Positions 9,484-18,403 of a stretch of 64,000 nucleotides of DNA are shown here, piece by piece (the first letter of the stretch is position 1; each line of letters begins with the position of its first letter). Origin of the DNA: UTCFX2 sp963827155 (GTDB taxonomy: Bacteria > Chloroflexota > Anaerolineae > Anaerolineales > UBA4823); NCBI GenBank assembly GCA_963827155.1, contig CAWGZV010000002.1, positions 620,001-684,000 of the forward strand. Direction: 5' to 3'. The notes under the pieces were generated by a model. That model saw nothing but the letters and a program-made list of their open reading frames with translations. It was not told the DNA's origin and did no database searches. Both the position numbers and the translations under genes were made by a program.

Positions 9484-9646
9484 GTTAATTTCCTTAAGAG
9501 ATATGGGGATTAATTCTTCAAGGAAGATTAATCCGCCGCATTATAACATGCGTTCAATTTTCGAAATGTAAGACGAATATATAAATATTGGAAGAATCAA
9601 ACAAATCTCAACCAGCGTTTGCTGCTTCCGGATTTTATCTATCGGG

Positions 9647-10072
9647 CTAAGGAGCAGGGCATACCGTTTGAGTCAGGGTCTGATAGGCGTCTTTGAAAAG
9701 CTCGGCTTGCTGCTGGAGGCTGGCGAGAGCCGCGGCTTTACTGGTGGGATCTGGATTGGTGTTATTGATATAGTAATCCAGGGCGGTATTCAATCCGCTC
9801 GCAGCGGTAAAGAAGGCTTTAACTTCTGGCTCGCTCATGGTCTTTCCAGATTCTTGAAGGGTGTGGAATGATTCGGCAGCTTTGCTGTAGGCGGCTTTGA
9901 GAGCCGCGTCAGGTGCGTCTGCACCCAAGGCGATAAGGGCTTGGAAGTCCTGGTAGAAAGTATCCAGGTTAGCGCAGAAAGCGGCTTTATCTTCTGGGGA
10001 AGTGGTACTCGGAGCACAGGCTGCCAACAACATGACGGTCAACAAGAGGGCAATACAAACTCTCGACTTCAT
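9647..10072 (-). CDS. Small secreted lipoprotein, function unknown
   Basis: A 141-residue protein with a type II signal peptide ending LLAAC (lipid-modified C19), followed by a short Ser/Thr/Pro linker and a mostly helical domain. Two further cysteines (in FCAN near residue 33 and TVCPAP at the end) could form a disulfide. I do not recognise the family. It is monocistronic on the minus strand, with about 330 bp of intergenic sequence upstream. Confidence 0.7.
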   Translation of the reverse strand: MKSRVCIALLLTVMLLAACAPSTTSPEDKAAFCANLDTFYQDFQALIALGADAPDAALKAAYSKAAESFHTLQESGKTMSEPEVKAFFTAASGLNTALDYYINNTNPDPTSKAAALASLQQQAELFKDAYQTLTQTVCPAP

Positions 10073-10403
10073 ATTATTGAATTCTCCTTCTATTTATTAA
10101 GAATCTCGACCGATTATTCGTTGAATTGGTCTCATTATAAACGATACAAGGTAAAGGACCTGCACATGGTGGAATTTGGAGGTATAAATGCATTGGAATC
10201 CCCGAGATGACCAATCCCGGCTAAGCTACCGGTCTCCAGGCATGGGTAAATCTCGGATAGGCGCGGGCAGGTTTGATCTGTTTAAGTTCGATTCAACTCG
10301 AGATGCTTGAAAGCCAAAACGTAAAACGCCGGGTCGTTATGGGCTATTCGAATGATATTTGCGCATGGATGGATATTGGTTATCTTTTCGAAGGTAATTG
10401 TAG
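10073..10403. other. Intergenic region with one hairpin
   Basis: About 330 bp between the lipoprotein start and the tRNA-Leu 3' end, with no convincing gene. It contains a 7-bp inverted repeat, CCGAGAT (10202-10208) and ATCTCGG (10250-10256), enclosing about 41 nt. Inside it a second pairing, GACC (10209-10212) with GGTC (10231-10234), is possible. It lies about 130 bp upstream of the lipoprotein start and could be a leader structure or the processed end of the tRNA-Leu transcript. I do not recognise a known RNA family. Confidence 0.35.
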
Positions 10404-10485
10404 TGGGGAAGACGGGGGTCGAACCCGTACGCCTTTCGGCACATGATCCTAAGTCATGCCTGTCTGCCAATTCCAGCACTTCCCC
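10404..10485 (-). tRNA. tRNA-Leu (anticodon UAG)
   Basis: A class II tRNA: acceptor stem GGGGAAG / CTTCCCC, discriminator A, anticodon stem CATGA/TCATG with loop CTTAGGA giving anticodon TAG (reads CUA and probably CUN), a long variable arm (GTGCCGAAAGGCGT) and T-loop GTTCGAC. The CCA end is not encoded. Flanked by non-conserved intergenic DNA. Confidence 0.95.
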
Positions 10486-10704
10486 AAGATTCTGTCCAGG
10501 TGAGCGCAATTTTAACACCGATTTTATTGGGGTGCAATCGGGGATGCTCTTCAAAATGTCCGATAATCATCGATATCTTGAATTGCGCGGTAAAATGAAA
10601 ACGCATTAATCTTTCCCTAAGTTAAATAGGATTAATAAAGAAAAAATTATTCCAATGGATATCCAATTTCTAAACGAAGTCTTTGGATTATCTGGCACCT
10701 CATC

Positions 10705-10926
10705 TTGAAAGTCTTTCTGGTTCGTGCTGATGGTAACCTGTCAATATATTCACATTCTCGAGTGCAAATAGAGTCATGGACAGGGAATGAAGACTTTGTA
10801 AGCTGGTCTTGCTTATATGAGACCCTCAGTAAAATATCGAGATCTTTCTATGAGCAAGCAGATAACGTTGGTGACGTGCCTAAGAATATTCTGTGGGATG
10901 CTTTAAAAAGAATCAACCGTAGATGA
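10705..10926 (+). CDS. Small hypothetical protein upstream of a methyltransferase
   Basis: A possible 73-residue protein starting at a TTG, ending in an ATGA overlap with the next gene. The overlap is the main reason to believe in it. It has no signal peptide and no family I recognise. It could also be the 3' remnant of a longer lost gene, such as one involved in glycan or sugar transfer. AT content is higher than in the surrounding housekeeping genes. Confidence 0.35.
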   Translation: MKVFLVRADGNLSIYSHSRVQIESWTGNEDFVSWSCLYETLSKISRSFYEQADNVGDVPKNILWDALKRINRR

Positions 10927-11834
10927 TCAGATACTTCGCCTTCGCGTGTATATTAAAATTATTTTCGCTGTCTACCCAAACAAAGAAGTTTTACCGCATC
11001 CTTGGAAATACCTTTGGTGGATACAGACGCGCAAAAGCCGGCCTTCCTGCGGCCTATATAGAGCAAGCAAGATGGATTCTGCATGCCCTCGAGGCATTAG
11101 ATGTCGCTCATCAGGATGCGAGATATCTGGAGTTGGGAACGGGCTGGGTGCATTGGCTGTCAACAGTCTCGCGGTTGCTTTACGATGCAAGGTTTACCTT
11201 ATATGATGTCTGGGACAACCGACAGTTTAGAGCCTATAAAGTCTACTGCTCTGAGCTCTGCGATGTTTTTGATAGGGAAATTGAGATCCCGCCAATGAGA
11301 TACGATCAAGCACGAAATTTGCTAGATAAAGTAGCATCGGTGTATTCATTTGCCGAACTCTACGATCAACTCGGATTCGAATATGTGGTTGATCCAACCG
11401 GAAAACTACAGGGGCTGGACCACAAACCCTACGACGCCTGTTTCAGCTATGACGTTTTCGAGCACATCGATTGTACGATTATTTTCGAGTACATCGAAAA
11501 GCTCTATGGACTGCTAAAACCAGGCGGTTACTCTATTCAGTGTATTGATATCAGTGATCATCTCGCATTCTACAGCCTTGGTGTTTGTAATAAGGATTAC
11601 CTGAGATACTCTGACGATGCCTGGAGGTTTTTCTTTGACAACAAAATCCGGTATTTCAACAGGATACAGAGAGACGAATGGCTGGGAATGTTCCACCAAG
11701 CCGGGTTTGAGTTAGTGGAAGAAAGGACACACCTTCAGCCAGCTCCATCGAGGATCAGTAAAAAGTATATGAACCTGAGCAGCAAGGATGCTCAGTGTAT
11801 TTCGCTAGAGATTGTTCACCAGAAACCTATGTAA
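10923..11834 (+). CDS. Class I SAM-dependent methyltransferase
   Basis: A 303-residue protein with a methyltransferase core in the middle. Motif I is YLELGTGW near residue 88, followed by a TLYDVWD acidic strand end, SYDVFEHID (motif IV/V-like) near residue 176, and LLKPGGY. The N-terminal 60 residues are basic and partly hydrophobic. The type resembles methyltransferases found in glycan or capsule gene sets rather than nucleic acid enzymes, but the substrate is unknown. It overlaps the 73-codon gene upstream by 4 bases. Both lie alone between tRNA-Leu and the repeat protein, and look like a small accessory insertion. Confidence 0.72.
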   Translation: MIRYFAFACILKLFSLSTQTKKFYRILGNTFGGYRRAKAGLPAAYIEQARWILHALEALDVAHQDARYLELGTGWVHWLSTVSRLLYDARFTLYDVWDNRQFRAYKVYCSELCDVFDREIEIPPMRYDQARNLLDKVASVYSFAELYDQLGFEYVVDPTGKLQGLDHKPYDACFSYDVFEHIDCTIIFEYIEKLYGLLKPGGYSIQCIDISDHLAFYSLGVCNKDYLRYSDDAWRFFFDNKIRYFNRIQRDEWLGMFHQAGFELVEERTHLQPAPSRISKKYMNLSSKDAQCISLEIVHQKPM

Positions 11835-12122
11835 TAGATCCTGATGAGATCGGAATGATCACAAGAATTTATTGAGCTTGACCGCCGTCCAATTTTGCTT
11901 AAGCTTTGTGTCTGTTTAGCGCTTACAGCCTGACGATCAGGTATCACTCATTTCCATACTACAATCGGTAATTTATTAAGAATATTCGAAACTCGAACAT
12001 ACTGCGGAAAAAACTTTTGATTTTCCCAATACGATTTTCGAAATATGGCGTATTTATTTAAATTAAGAGGTCGGGTATGACCACATATCCATGAGATATA
12101 ATTGCTGCAGGAAACAACAAAA

Positions 12123-14285
12123 GTGCCAAAGCACCGTTCAACTTTACAGTTATTTTGGTTCGCTTGGCTTTTGTTGATTCCGCTTAGCTCAAGAATCCCA
12201 CTAAAGTCATTGATCACCCGTCGCCCTGCCGATTATGCCCATCCCATCCCTTCCTCTCAAGTTATGACATGGGAATCGGAATGCGCTGACTGCACTAAAT
12301 GGCACATTACGGTCGGTGATCAAAGTCTGGTGATAGGCTCAGATGGTTATCCTCAGATTGCCTATGCAGGCGACCATGTCTACTACGCGAAGCATGACGG
12401 CGCTCACTGGCAAATAGAAATTATTGCAGAATCACCAGGAACGATATACAGTGAAACCCATCAAGCACCAGTCTCTATTGCATTGGATGGGAATAACAAC
12501 CCGCATATCAGCTATTTAAATAGTGACAGCACATCGGTAATTTATGCCCATAAGACAGGAAATGGCTGGATTTCTCAAATCGTTGAAACGGCTGCACCGG
12601 GTAACAATATCTGGTATGACACGGCAATCGCACTGGATGAAGCTGGTCATCCGAATCTATGCTACAGTAATCAAGGGGATTTGAGGTATGCGAGATGGAC
12701 CGGGAGTAACTGGCAAATTCAAACGGTTGACAGCGCTCCCTGGATAGAGATGTATTACTCGCTGGTTATCGACAAAAGCGACCACGCTCATATCAGCTAC
12801 TTTGCTGCAGACCAGATCAACCCTGGATATTTAAAATATGCTTATTGGAACGGATCTAATTGGGAAATAAGTGAGGTGGACAGGAATGCCGGCTATTTGG
12901 GGGAGTTTAATTCGATCGCGGTGGACAGCAGCGGGACGCCGCATATCAGCTACCTTGAAACTGAAAAAAGAAAGCTCAATTACGCTAAATTGACGCCGAG
13001 CGGGTGGGATATTCAATCCGTTGACAGCGCGATATGGTTTGGCGGGTTTACATCTATCAGGATAGACAATTCAGACTTTCCTCATATCAGTTATACATAC
13101 GGTAGCGATACCCGATATGCCTATTGGTCAGGCTCGACCTGGATCACGGATACCATTGGCAGCCAAGCCTGGTCGACCGCGCTGGCGCTCGACAATTCTA
13201 GCTCCCCATGTATCGCATATTTCAATGTAAACTCACACAATTTAGAGATCGCTAAACCTGCAGGCGCTGGCTGGGAAAAGGAACCGATTGACAGCATCAA
13301 TATGGTTGGGATGTTTTCGGCTATCGATCTGGACAGTTTGGGGAATGCCCATATCAGTTATATCAACATACCAGATGGCAGCTTGTCCTATACCTCTGAA
13401 AACGCAGGAATATGGGATCATGAGATTATCGCGGAGATTGGTCTAGAAGGAGGGTATACTGACCTCATCCTTGACGACAATGACGAGGCCCACGTTAGTT
13501 ATTACAACAGCATTTTCGATACCCTGGAGTATACCTATGGTGGGGGAAATAATTGGTTCACGGATACTCCTGACAGCAGCACGGGGGTAGGTTTATATAC
13601 ATCGATCGACCTGGACAGCGATCAGAACCCTCATATCAGCTATTATGATATTTCTCACGGCGACCTCAAGTATGCTGCTATGGCTGCGGGAAACTGGGTA
13701 ACCCAAACCGTTGACAGCAGCGGAAATGTGGGTTTATACACATCCCTGAGTCTGGATAGCAGCGACAATCCGCACATCAGCTATTATGATCGCTCCAACA
13801 ACACGCTTAAGGCTGCAGAATGGTCGGGAAGTGTCTGGATTATTGAGACAGTCGATGCGGATGGTGATCCCGGCGCTTATTCCTCGCTGATGCTTGACGA
13901 TGCTGATAATGTCCATATCAGCTATTATGAGAGTGAAGCCAAAGACCTAAAGTACTCCTTCAAGGACAGCGAAGGTTGGTCAATTGAAACAGTCGATCAT
14001 TTGGGAGATGTGGGTACTTACACCTCGCTGAAGCTTGATTCGATGGGTAATCCCTGTATCAGCTATCACGAAAAAGATACGAGCGTAAAATTGGCCTGCA
14101 AGGTGGCTGGAAACTGGAAAATCCAGGTTGTTCAAGCGGGATGGAAGGTTGGGTCATATACATCGCTAGCGATCGACGAGAACGACCGCCCGAAGATCAG
14201 CTTCCATGATGGGTATAATTTCAACTTAATGTTTGCTGCTGGAAAGCTGATTTGGCCAAACTATTTACCTGTAATTTTCCATTGA
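12123..14285 (+). CDS. Secreted protein of about 14 tandem 46-residue repeats
   Basis: A 720-residue exported protein. A GTG at 12123 starts a basic N-terminus and hydrophobic signal segment; a TTG seven codons upstream (12102) is also open. The rest is a run of about 14 repeats of 45-48 residues. Each has the pattern 'S-x-x-L/I-D-x-x-x-x-P-H-I-S-Y' followed by 'L-K/R-Y-A' and 'x-W-x-x-x-x-V-D'. This is a beta-propeller or beta-sheet-like architecture as in other bacterial surface repeat proteins. The last residues are NYLPVIFH, resembling the short hydrophobic C-terminal tail I associate with secreted Chloroflexota proteins. Likely a cell-surface adhesion or binding protein; the ligand is unknown. 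Confidence 0.7.
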   Translation: MPKHRSTLQLFWFAWLLLIPLSSRIPLKSLITRRPADYAHPIPSSQVMTWESECADCTKWHITVGDQSLVIGSDGYPQIAYAGDHVYYAKHDGAHWQIEIIAESPGTIYSETHQAPVSIALDGNNNPHISYLNSDSTSVIYAHKTGNGWISQIVETAAPGNNIWYDTAIALDEAGHPNLCYSNQGDLRYARWTGSNWQIQTVDSAPWIEMYYSLVIDKSDHAHISYFAADQINPGYLKYAYWNGSNWEISEVDRNAGYLGEFNSIAVDSSGTPHISYLETEKRKLNYAKLTPSGWDIQSVDSAIWFGGFTSIRIDNSDFPHISYTYGSDTRYAYWSGSTWITDTIGSQAWSTALALDNSSSPCIAYFNVNSHNLEIAKPAGAGWEKEPIDSINMVGMFSAIDLDSLGNAHISYINIPDGSLSYTSENAGIWDHEIIAEIGLEGGYTDLILDDNDEAHVSYYNSIFDTLEYTYGGGNNWFTDTPDSSTGVGLYTSIDLDSDQNPHISYYDISHGDLKYAAMAAGNWVTQTVDSSGNVGLYTSLSLDSSDNPHISYYDRSNNTLKAAEWSGSVWIIETVDADGDPGAYSSLMLDDADNVHISYYESEAKDLKYSFKDSEGWSIETVDHLGDVGTYTSLKLDSMGNPCISYHEKDTSVKLACKVAGNWKIQVVQAGWKVGSYTSLAIDENDRPKISFHDGYNFNLMFAAGKLIWPNYLPVIFH

Positions 14286-14357
14286 TTACTAAAATGAGAC
14301 AATCTTTACAATAAATCCGTTATAATCCCGAACGTAATCTTGCCATTGGAGCATTAA

Positions 14358-14786
14358 TTGAGCAGAGTCATCAACCCAGAGGGGGTCGGCAAGGAGCGCA
14401 CGCAGCTTTCTCGCAGTGTGGTGATCGCTATTCAAGAGCTGATGCGGCAGTCAGCGGTAGACGAGAAAACGCACGACCTGGCGGCATTCATAGTCTTAGC
14501 CCTTGCAGAGATCAGCAAGACGATCGACGTGTCGGTGGCAGCCTGGGAAAAGCGCGGCTACTGGTTGAAGGCTGACCGCTTCCGGATGGAATGGGCGTGG
14601 AGTGAGAGCATGGGGCTTAGAATGAAAGAAGCGATCTTGAAGGATGATTGGGAGATTGCTGCCGCGACCGCCGCTCAAGTAGCTGAAAAACTAAAAAATG
14701 TCCAATTGCTCAAAAGACCGCCAAAGGATGAATTTTGGAAAGGCGCCTGGAAGCGTTTATTAGCCCTTAACAGCCCAAAGCGTTAG
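14358..14786 (+). CDS. Conserved-looking helical protein, function unknown
   Basis: A 142-residue soluble, all-helical protein from a TTG start with GGAG 13 bases upstream. It begins MSRVINPEGVGKERTQL and ends in a KR-rich tail. No catalytic motif is visible. A TATAAT at 14321-14326 could be its -10 box. Its last 27 bases overlap, tail to tail, the end of the radical SAM gene on the other strand. I recall similar small proteins in Anaerolineae but cannot name a family. Confidence 0.6.
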   Translation: MSRVINPEGVGKERTQLSRSVVIAIQELMRQSAVDEKTHDLAAFIVLALAEISKTIDVSVAAWEKRGYWLKADRFRMEWAWSESMGLRMKEAILKDDWEIAAATAAQVAEKLKNVQLLKRPPKDEFWKGAWKRLLALNSPKR

Positions 14787-15920
14787 CTGGGTATCGGCAG
14801 ATTTTCCATCAAACAGGACGAAATGGGTAAGATGGGTGGAACGGATGCCGAGCTTATGGAGATCGGCTACGCTTCGGATTTTTCCTTTCTGTCTTGAATT
14901 GATAATCGCCTGAGCGGCTTTTGGCCCCACGCCAGGGAGCCGCAGCAGGTCTTGCCTTTCGGCCTGGTTTATCTCCAAGGGGACATCCGAAAAATTTGCT
15001 TTTGCCCAGGCGAGTTTCGGATCGACTTCCAACGGCAGATTCCCATCTCGGTTGAATTGAAGCTCTTCCATATCGAAGCCGTAATCTCGCAGTAAAAAGG
15101 AAGCCTGATAAAGCCGATTTTGACGAAGCGGATGGGTTGGGACCCGATTTTCCAGGGGGGTGTCTGGCACCGGATTGAATGCTGAGTAGTATGCCCGGCT
15201 AAGAATCCTTTCTTTATACAGCCTTTCGGTTGTCTCCAACAGCTCCAGGTCGCTTTCGCCAGCTGCGCCGACCACAAATTGAGTGGTGGCGGAAGGCCAG
15301 CGGTGGTGTATGGTCTTATCTGGTGATAAGGAAGAACGGATCTCTTTGACCCAGCGAAGAGGGGCGATCAGCTCGTCAGCAAATGATTTGTGCGGAGCCA
15401 GGGACTGCAGCCTGAGGGCATTTGGGGCTTCTAAATTGATCGATACCCGGTCAGAAAGCTGCATCGTGCGGATGATCTGGTCTCGCTCGGCGCCCGGCAT
15501 GATTTTTAGATGGATATATCCTTTGAAGTGATATTTTCCGCGCAAGATCTCGGCGGTGTCGATCAGACGGTCTTGAATGCGCCGCCCGCCGCCGGCAATA
15601 CCAGAGCTGAGGAAAAGACCTTCCACAAGCCCGGCTTTGTGCATCGCCAGGAAGGACTGAGCCATTTCTTCGGGGTTCAGGGTAGCGCGCCGAAAATCTC
15701 TTCCGGCCCGGAAGGGGCAGTAAAAACAGTCTCGTTCGCAGGCGGATGTCAGGAGGGTTTTCAATAGGGCGATTGTTTTCCCGTTCGGCATGACGGCATG
15801 GCTGATATTAAGCGCATCACTGACCCGCTGGCGGATGGTGGGCGAGGGGCAGTCCCGCTCGTTTACGAGCTCAAACTGCGTGTTGGATGACAGATTTTGC
15901 AAGCGATCGATTGTTTCCAC
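14760..15920 (-). CDS. Radical SAM protein with C-terminal helix-hairpin-helix (putative DNA modification/repair type)
   Basis: A 386-residue protein resembling the 'putative DNA modification/repair radical SAM' family that is often linked to a uracil-DNA-glycosylase gene. The Fe-S motif is CERDCFYCPF (CxxxCxxC) near residue 59. LFLSSGIAGGG is the SAM-binding loop region, and the C-terminus has a helix-hairpin-helix, LPGVGPKAAQAII, near residue 327, typical of non-specific DNA binding. No glycosylase gene is adjacent. The GTG start at 15920 has no obvious Shine-Dalgarno site, and the end of an insertion sequence lies only 34 bases upstream, so its native promoter may be displaced. Confidence 0.82.
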   Translation of the reverse strand: METIDRLQNLSSNTQFELVNERDCPSPTIRQRVSDALNISHAVMPNGKTIALLKTLLTSACERDCFYCPFRAGRDFRRATLNPEEMAQSFLAMHKAGLVEGLFLSSGIAGGGRRIQDRLIDTAEILRGKYHFKGYIHLKIMPGAERDQIIRTMQLSDRVSINLEAPNALRLQSLAPHKSFADELIAPLRWVKEIRSSLSPDKTIHHRWPSATTQFVVGAAGESDLELLETTERLYKERILSRAYYSAFNPVPDTPLENRVPTHPLRQNRLYQASFLLRDYGFDMEELQFNRDGNLPLEVDPKLAWAKANFSDVPLEINQAERQDLLRLPGVGPKAAQAIINSRQKGKIRSVADLHKLGIRSTHLTHFVLFDGKSADTQLTLWAVKG

Positions 15921-15954
15921 GGCAGGGAATCCAGGGTATTTGTTTCAAAAAAAA

Positions 15955-17759
15955 GACTCCCCTGCAAGAACTAAGGTTTGAAAGCCCTATAGCAGTCAAA
16001 ATGCACGTAATGATACAGAATGGTACCTTTCGCAAAATTGATACCAGGAAACTGAGGGTAGACTTTAGCAGCTCAAAGCCAGATAGCGCTGCATTTGTCG
16101 CACATTATTGAGAGCAGCCGATCCGATCATCAGATAAAACATTCGAAACCTGCCTCGCACAGGCAACTTGCCCTTCGGGAAGGGCAGTTTGACCGCTCTA
16201 ACCGTCGCTTCAACGGCCGCCCGAGGGTTGTGTTTCGTTTTTTGGAAGAACTTGCTCCGCTCTCGTCGCAAGGAAAGCCTCATTTTTGAAGGCAGGAAAT
16301 ACAAACCATAAAACTGCTTCCTCTTTCGAAAGCGGGTTGGGCATTTTCCACCTGATGGAAGGAGCAGGTCTCGCAAATGGAGACGGAAAACCGGGCAACA
16401 TAGCCTTTCTTCTGGGCTACCGACTTCAACCGGTGCCATTTGTCCATTTGGGCAGGTCATTTGAGTGGGTTGACCACGCTCATCTTGATGAATGGAAAAA
16501 TGATAAAAACTCAGCTTGTCCTGACCTAGTTTCTTCCGGGATCCCGGTTTGAAACAAAGCAATCCCTTTATCCGTCAGGGATTGATCTAACTCTGCTCCA
16601 CCATAGCCACCATCGGTATAAGGGTATCCAAATCCGTCCGCTCGGCTAAATTGGGTAAGGCTTGCAACAGGAGTTTTCCATCATCGGTGCTGTTAGGCGC
16701 CACCTGGATATTAGTGATCAGCTGAAAGGGGTTGTCTGGATCGCAGGTTTCGGCTAGATTAGCCACATAGCCTTGCTTCAACCCGCTGCCGACATCTCGG
16801 ATGGTGGCTTCCCAATCGTCCGGGGATTGTAGACTGCAAGCCCCCAACTCTTTCTGGGCTTTGGGGACCACTCCGGCTTTTTCCAAGCGGTAGTGTTCAC
16901 CAAATACCCGTTCGAGGACCTGATATTCTTTACACTGGGCATAATTCGGTTTCAATTCCACCAGCAATTGATGCATGATCAATCCGACCCGTCGAATGTG
17001 CTGGGAAACTCAGATTGCTTCATCTGATAGACATACCAGCCAGGGTGGCCTCGCATAAAGGGTTGCAACCGTTCGGCATAATGGGCCTGGTCAGCTTCGT
17101 TTAGCATCCTTGACACTCGTTGGAGCACTTCCACTAGCAATTGCAGACGACCATGCTGGCGGATATTACTGGCAATTTGGGTGCTGTCCACACGCTGCTT
17201 ACCAGTTTTCAACTGAAATTTGGCCAGCTGTTCATCGGTTATCTGCTCAAAGGCCCGCTCCAGCAGGTTGATCCCTTCCTTTTGCATATACTGGCCCGAT
17301 CGCTGGCGAAAGTAATATAACGTCCGTAAATCAAACTCGCCTACCCCCAACTCGTGGTATCCAAGGGCGTAACGCACCTGCACATTGTAAAGAAATTCAT
17401 CATATAGCTCCTCATCACTCCAGCCAAACCCGGATTTCAGGAATTCCAGTCCCACCAGCACATTGACCGGAATATTGGGTCGAGAAGGCAGATCCGAATA
17501 CAGGCATGCGAAAGCACTCTCGTCGAGGCGGGAGAATGCTTCTCGATAAAAAACGCCTGCCCAGGAGCGCTCCAGGCGTAATAACTGACTTTCTGGTAAA
17601 TGGGAAACTTCACTGATTAGAGGTGGTTGTAAATGACGTTTGTTCTTCTTGAACATCGCTCAGACCTTTTTTCCTGGATTGGCCTGATTATATTAAGGAA
17701 TTGAAAAACTGAGGAGGGTAATTCAACTATTTCCCTCTGCTCGTTTTTTCAGGGGAGCC
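15955..17759 (-). mobile_element. IS1182-type insertion sequence, decayed
   Basis: The left end reads GACTCCCCTGCAAGAACTA (15955-15973). The complement of 17741-17759 reads GGCTCCCCTGAAAAAACGA. About 14 of 19 positions match, including the outer CTCCCCTG, so these are likely terminal inverted repeats. The element would be about 1.8 kb, a fair size for IS1182. It is flanked by A8 on the left (15947-15954) and A7 on the right (17760-17766 region), consistent with insertion into, or duplication of, an A-tract. The transposase inside is broken, so the copy is probably immobile. Confidence 0.7.
16065..17656 (-). pseudogene. IS1182-family transposase, at least three frame breaks
   Basis: The N-terminal 225 residues (from ATG 17656) carry the DUF772-type transposase N-domain (NIPVNVLVGLEFLKSGFGWSDEELYDEF) and the first DDE aspartate region (GKQRVDSTQIASNIR). 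One base is missing at about 16981, and the next segment continues MHQLLVELKPNY. A further shift near 16605 is needed to read YTDGGYGG, the second aspartate region. Another shift near 16510 leads into the C-terminal end with AAVEATVRAVKLPFPKGKLPVRGRFR, the family's closing motif. Full length would be about 525 residues. Several indels in a mobile gene are consistent with real decay, unlike the single indels in housekeeping genes. Confidence 0.85.
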
Positions 17760-18149
17760 AAAAAAACGAATCGAAACGAATAAATATCTCGTCACGGGTA
17801 AAAGAGCCCGGTTATGACCTAGTGAGGGCAGACATAGGCTTATGATAGCATAAATGTTCTAATTAATCAAGGGGGATTAGCGGCTAAAAACAGGTTTATT
17901 GACCATCACGAAAGAAGGATAGGGTGAGAGATCAAATTCGTTGAAATTATTCAACGAAAACCCCCAGATTTATCATCACGTTCATCGTATTATTAGCAGA
18001 GGGGGTTGAGGTATTTCTTCGAGAATACCAGCTGGTGAACGGTTTTGTGTGGAGGCAGTGCGGAGCGGTGCATCTGCTCTTCTGCTCGCCTGACGGAATG
18101 TTTTATTCGACCACCGACAGCCTCTCGCGAGGAAAATAACGGCGTTTCG
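17760..18149. other. Intergenic region right of the insertion sequence
   Basis: About 390 bp with no supported gene. It is AT-richer than its surroundings. It contains a GTTGAA...TTCAAC dyad near 17940 and an AACCCCC...GGGGGTT pair about 40 nt apart (around 17960-18010). I see no promoter or RNA gene I can name. Confidence 0.4.
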
Positions 18150-18329
18150 ATAGGATGTGAAGCCGACGATTGCTACAGCGATGCCGTCGCAGTGGGTGCC
18201 TTTGACGGCAAAGGCTACGACGACCTGGCAGTGGGAATCCCAGGCGAAGGCATGATGGCTGGTGGCGAGGAACAGCTCGAAGAAATGCTAACGGTTCCCG
18301 ATCCCTATCCGGGCTCGGAAGAGCAGTAG
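18150..18329 (+). pseudogene. 3' fragment of an FG-GAP (integrin-like propeller) gene
   Basis: About 60 codons reading VSIGCEADD, then AVAVGAFDGKGYDDLAVGIPGE, then an acidic tail and stop at 18329. The middle block is a clear FG-GAP/integrin alpha repeat with its calcium-binding DxDxDGxxD-like loop (here DGKGYDD). An upstream in-frame start at 18045 exists, but that extension is unlike the family, so only the 3' end of a larger surface-protein gene seems to remain. The hairpin at 18360-18386 was probably its terminator. Confidence 0.6.
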
Positions 18330-18359
18330 TACCACTCGATCTCGCAAGAGTATAATGTT

Positions 18360-18386
18360 GGGGCTGGCAATCGCCAGCCCCTTTTT
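18360..18386 (+). terminator. Perfect 9-bp hairpin with T5 tract
   Basis: GGGGCTGGC (18360-18368), loop AATC, GCCAGCCCC (18373-18381), then TTTTT. A textbook intrinsic terminator behind the FG-GAP fragment. A TATAAT at 18351-18356 directly precedes it, and the Shine-Dalgarno of the next gene begins only eight bases after the T-run. It could therefore instead be a leader hairpin of the secreted-protein gene at 18404. Confidence 0.8.
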
Positions 18387-18403
18387 GATTTATGGAGGGA
18401 AAC

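Noticed and set aside
10282..10554. Minus-strand open frame running through tRNA-Leu
   Set aside because: It is created by reading through the tRNA gene and has no family resemblance.
10404..11834. tRNA-Leu as the integration site of the neighbouring methyltransferase segment
   Set aside because: The accessory genes lie on the 5' side of the tRNA, no duplicated tRNA 3' end is seen, and no integrase is adjacent.
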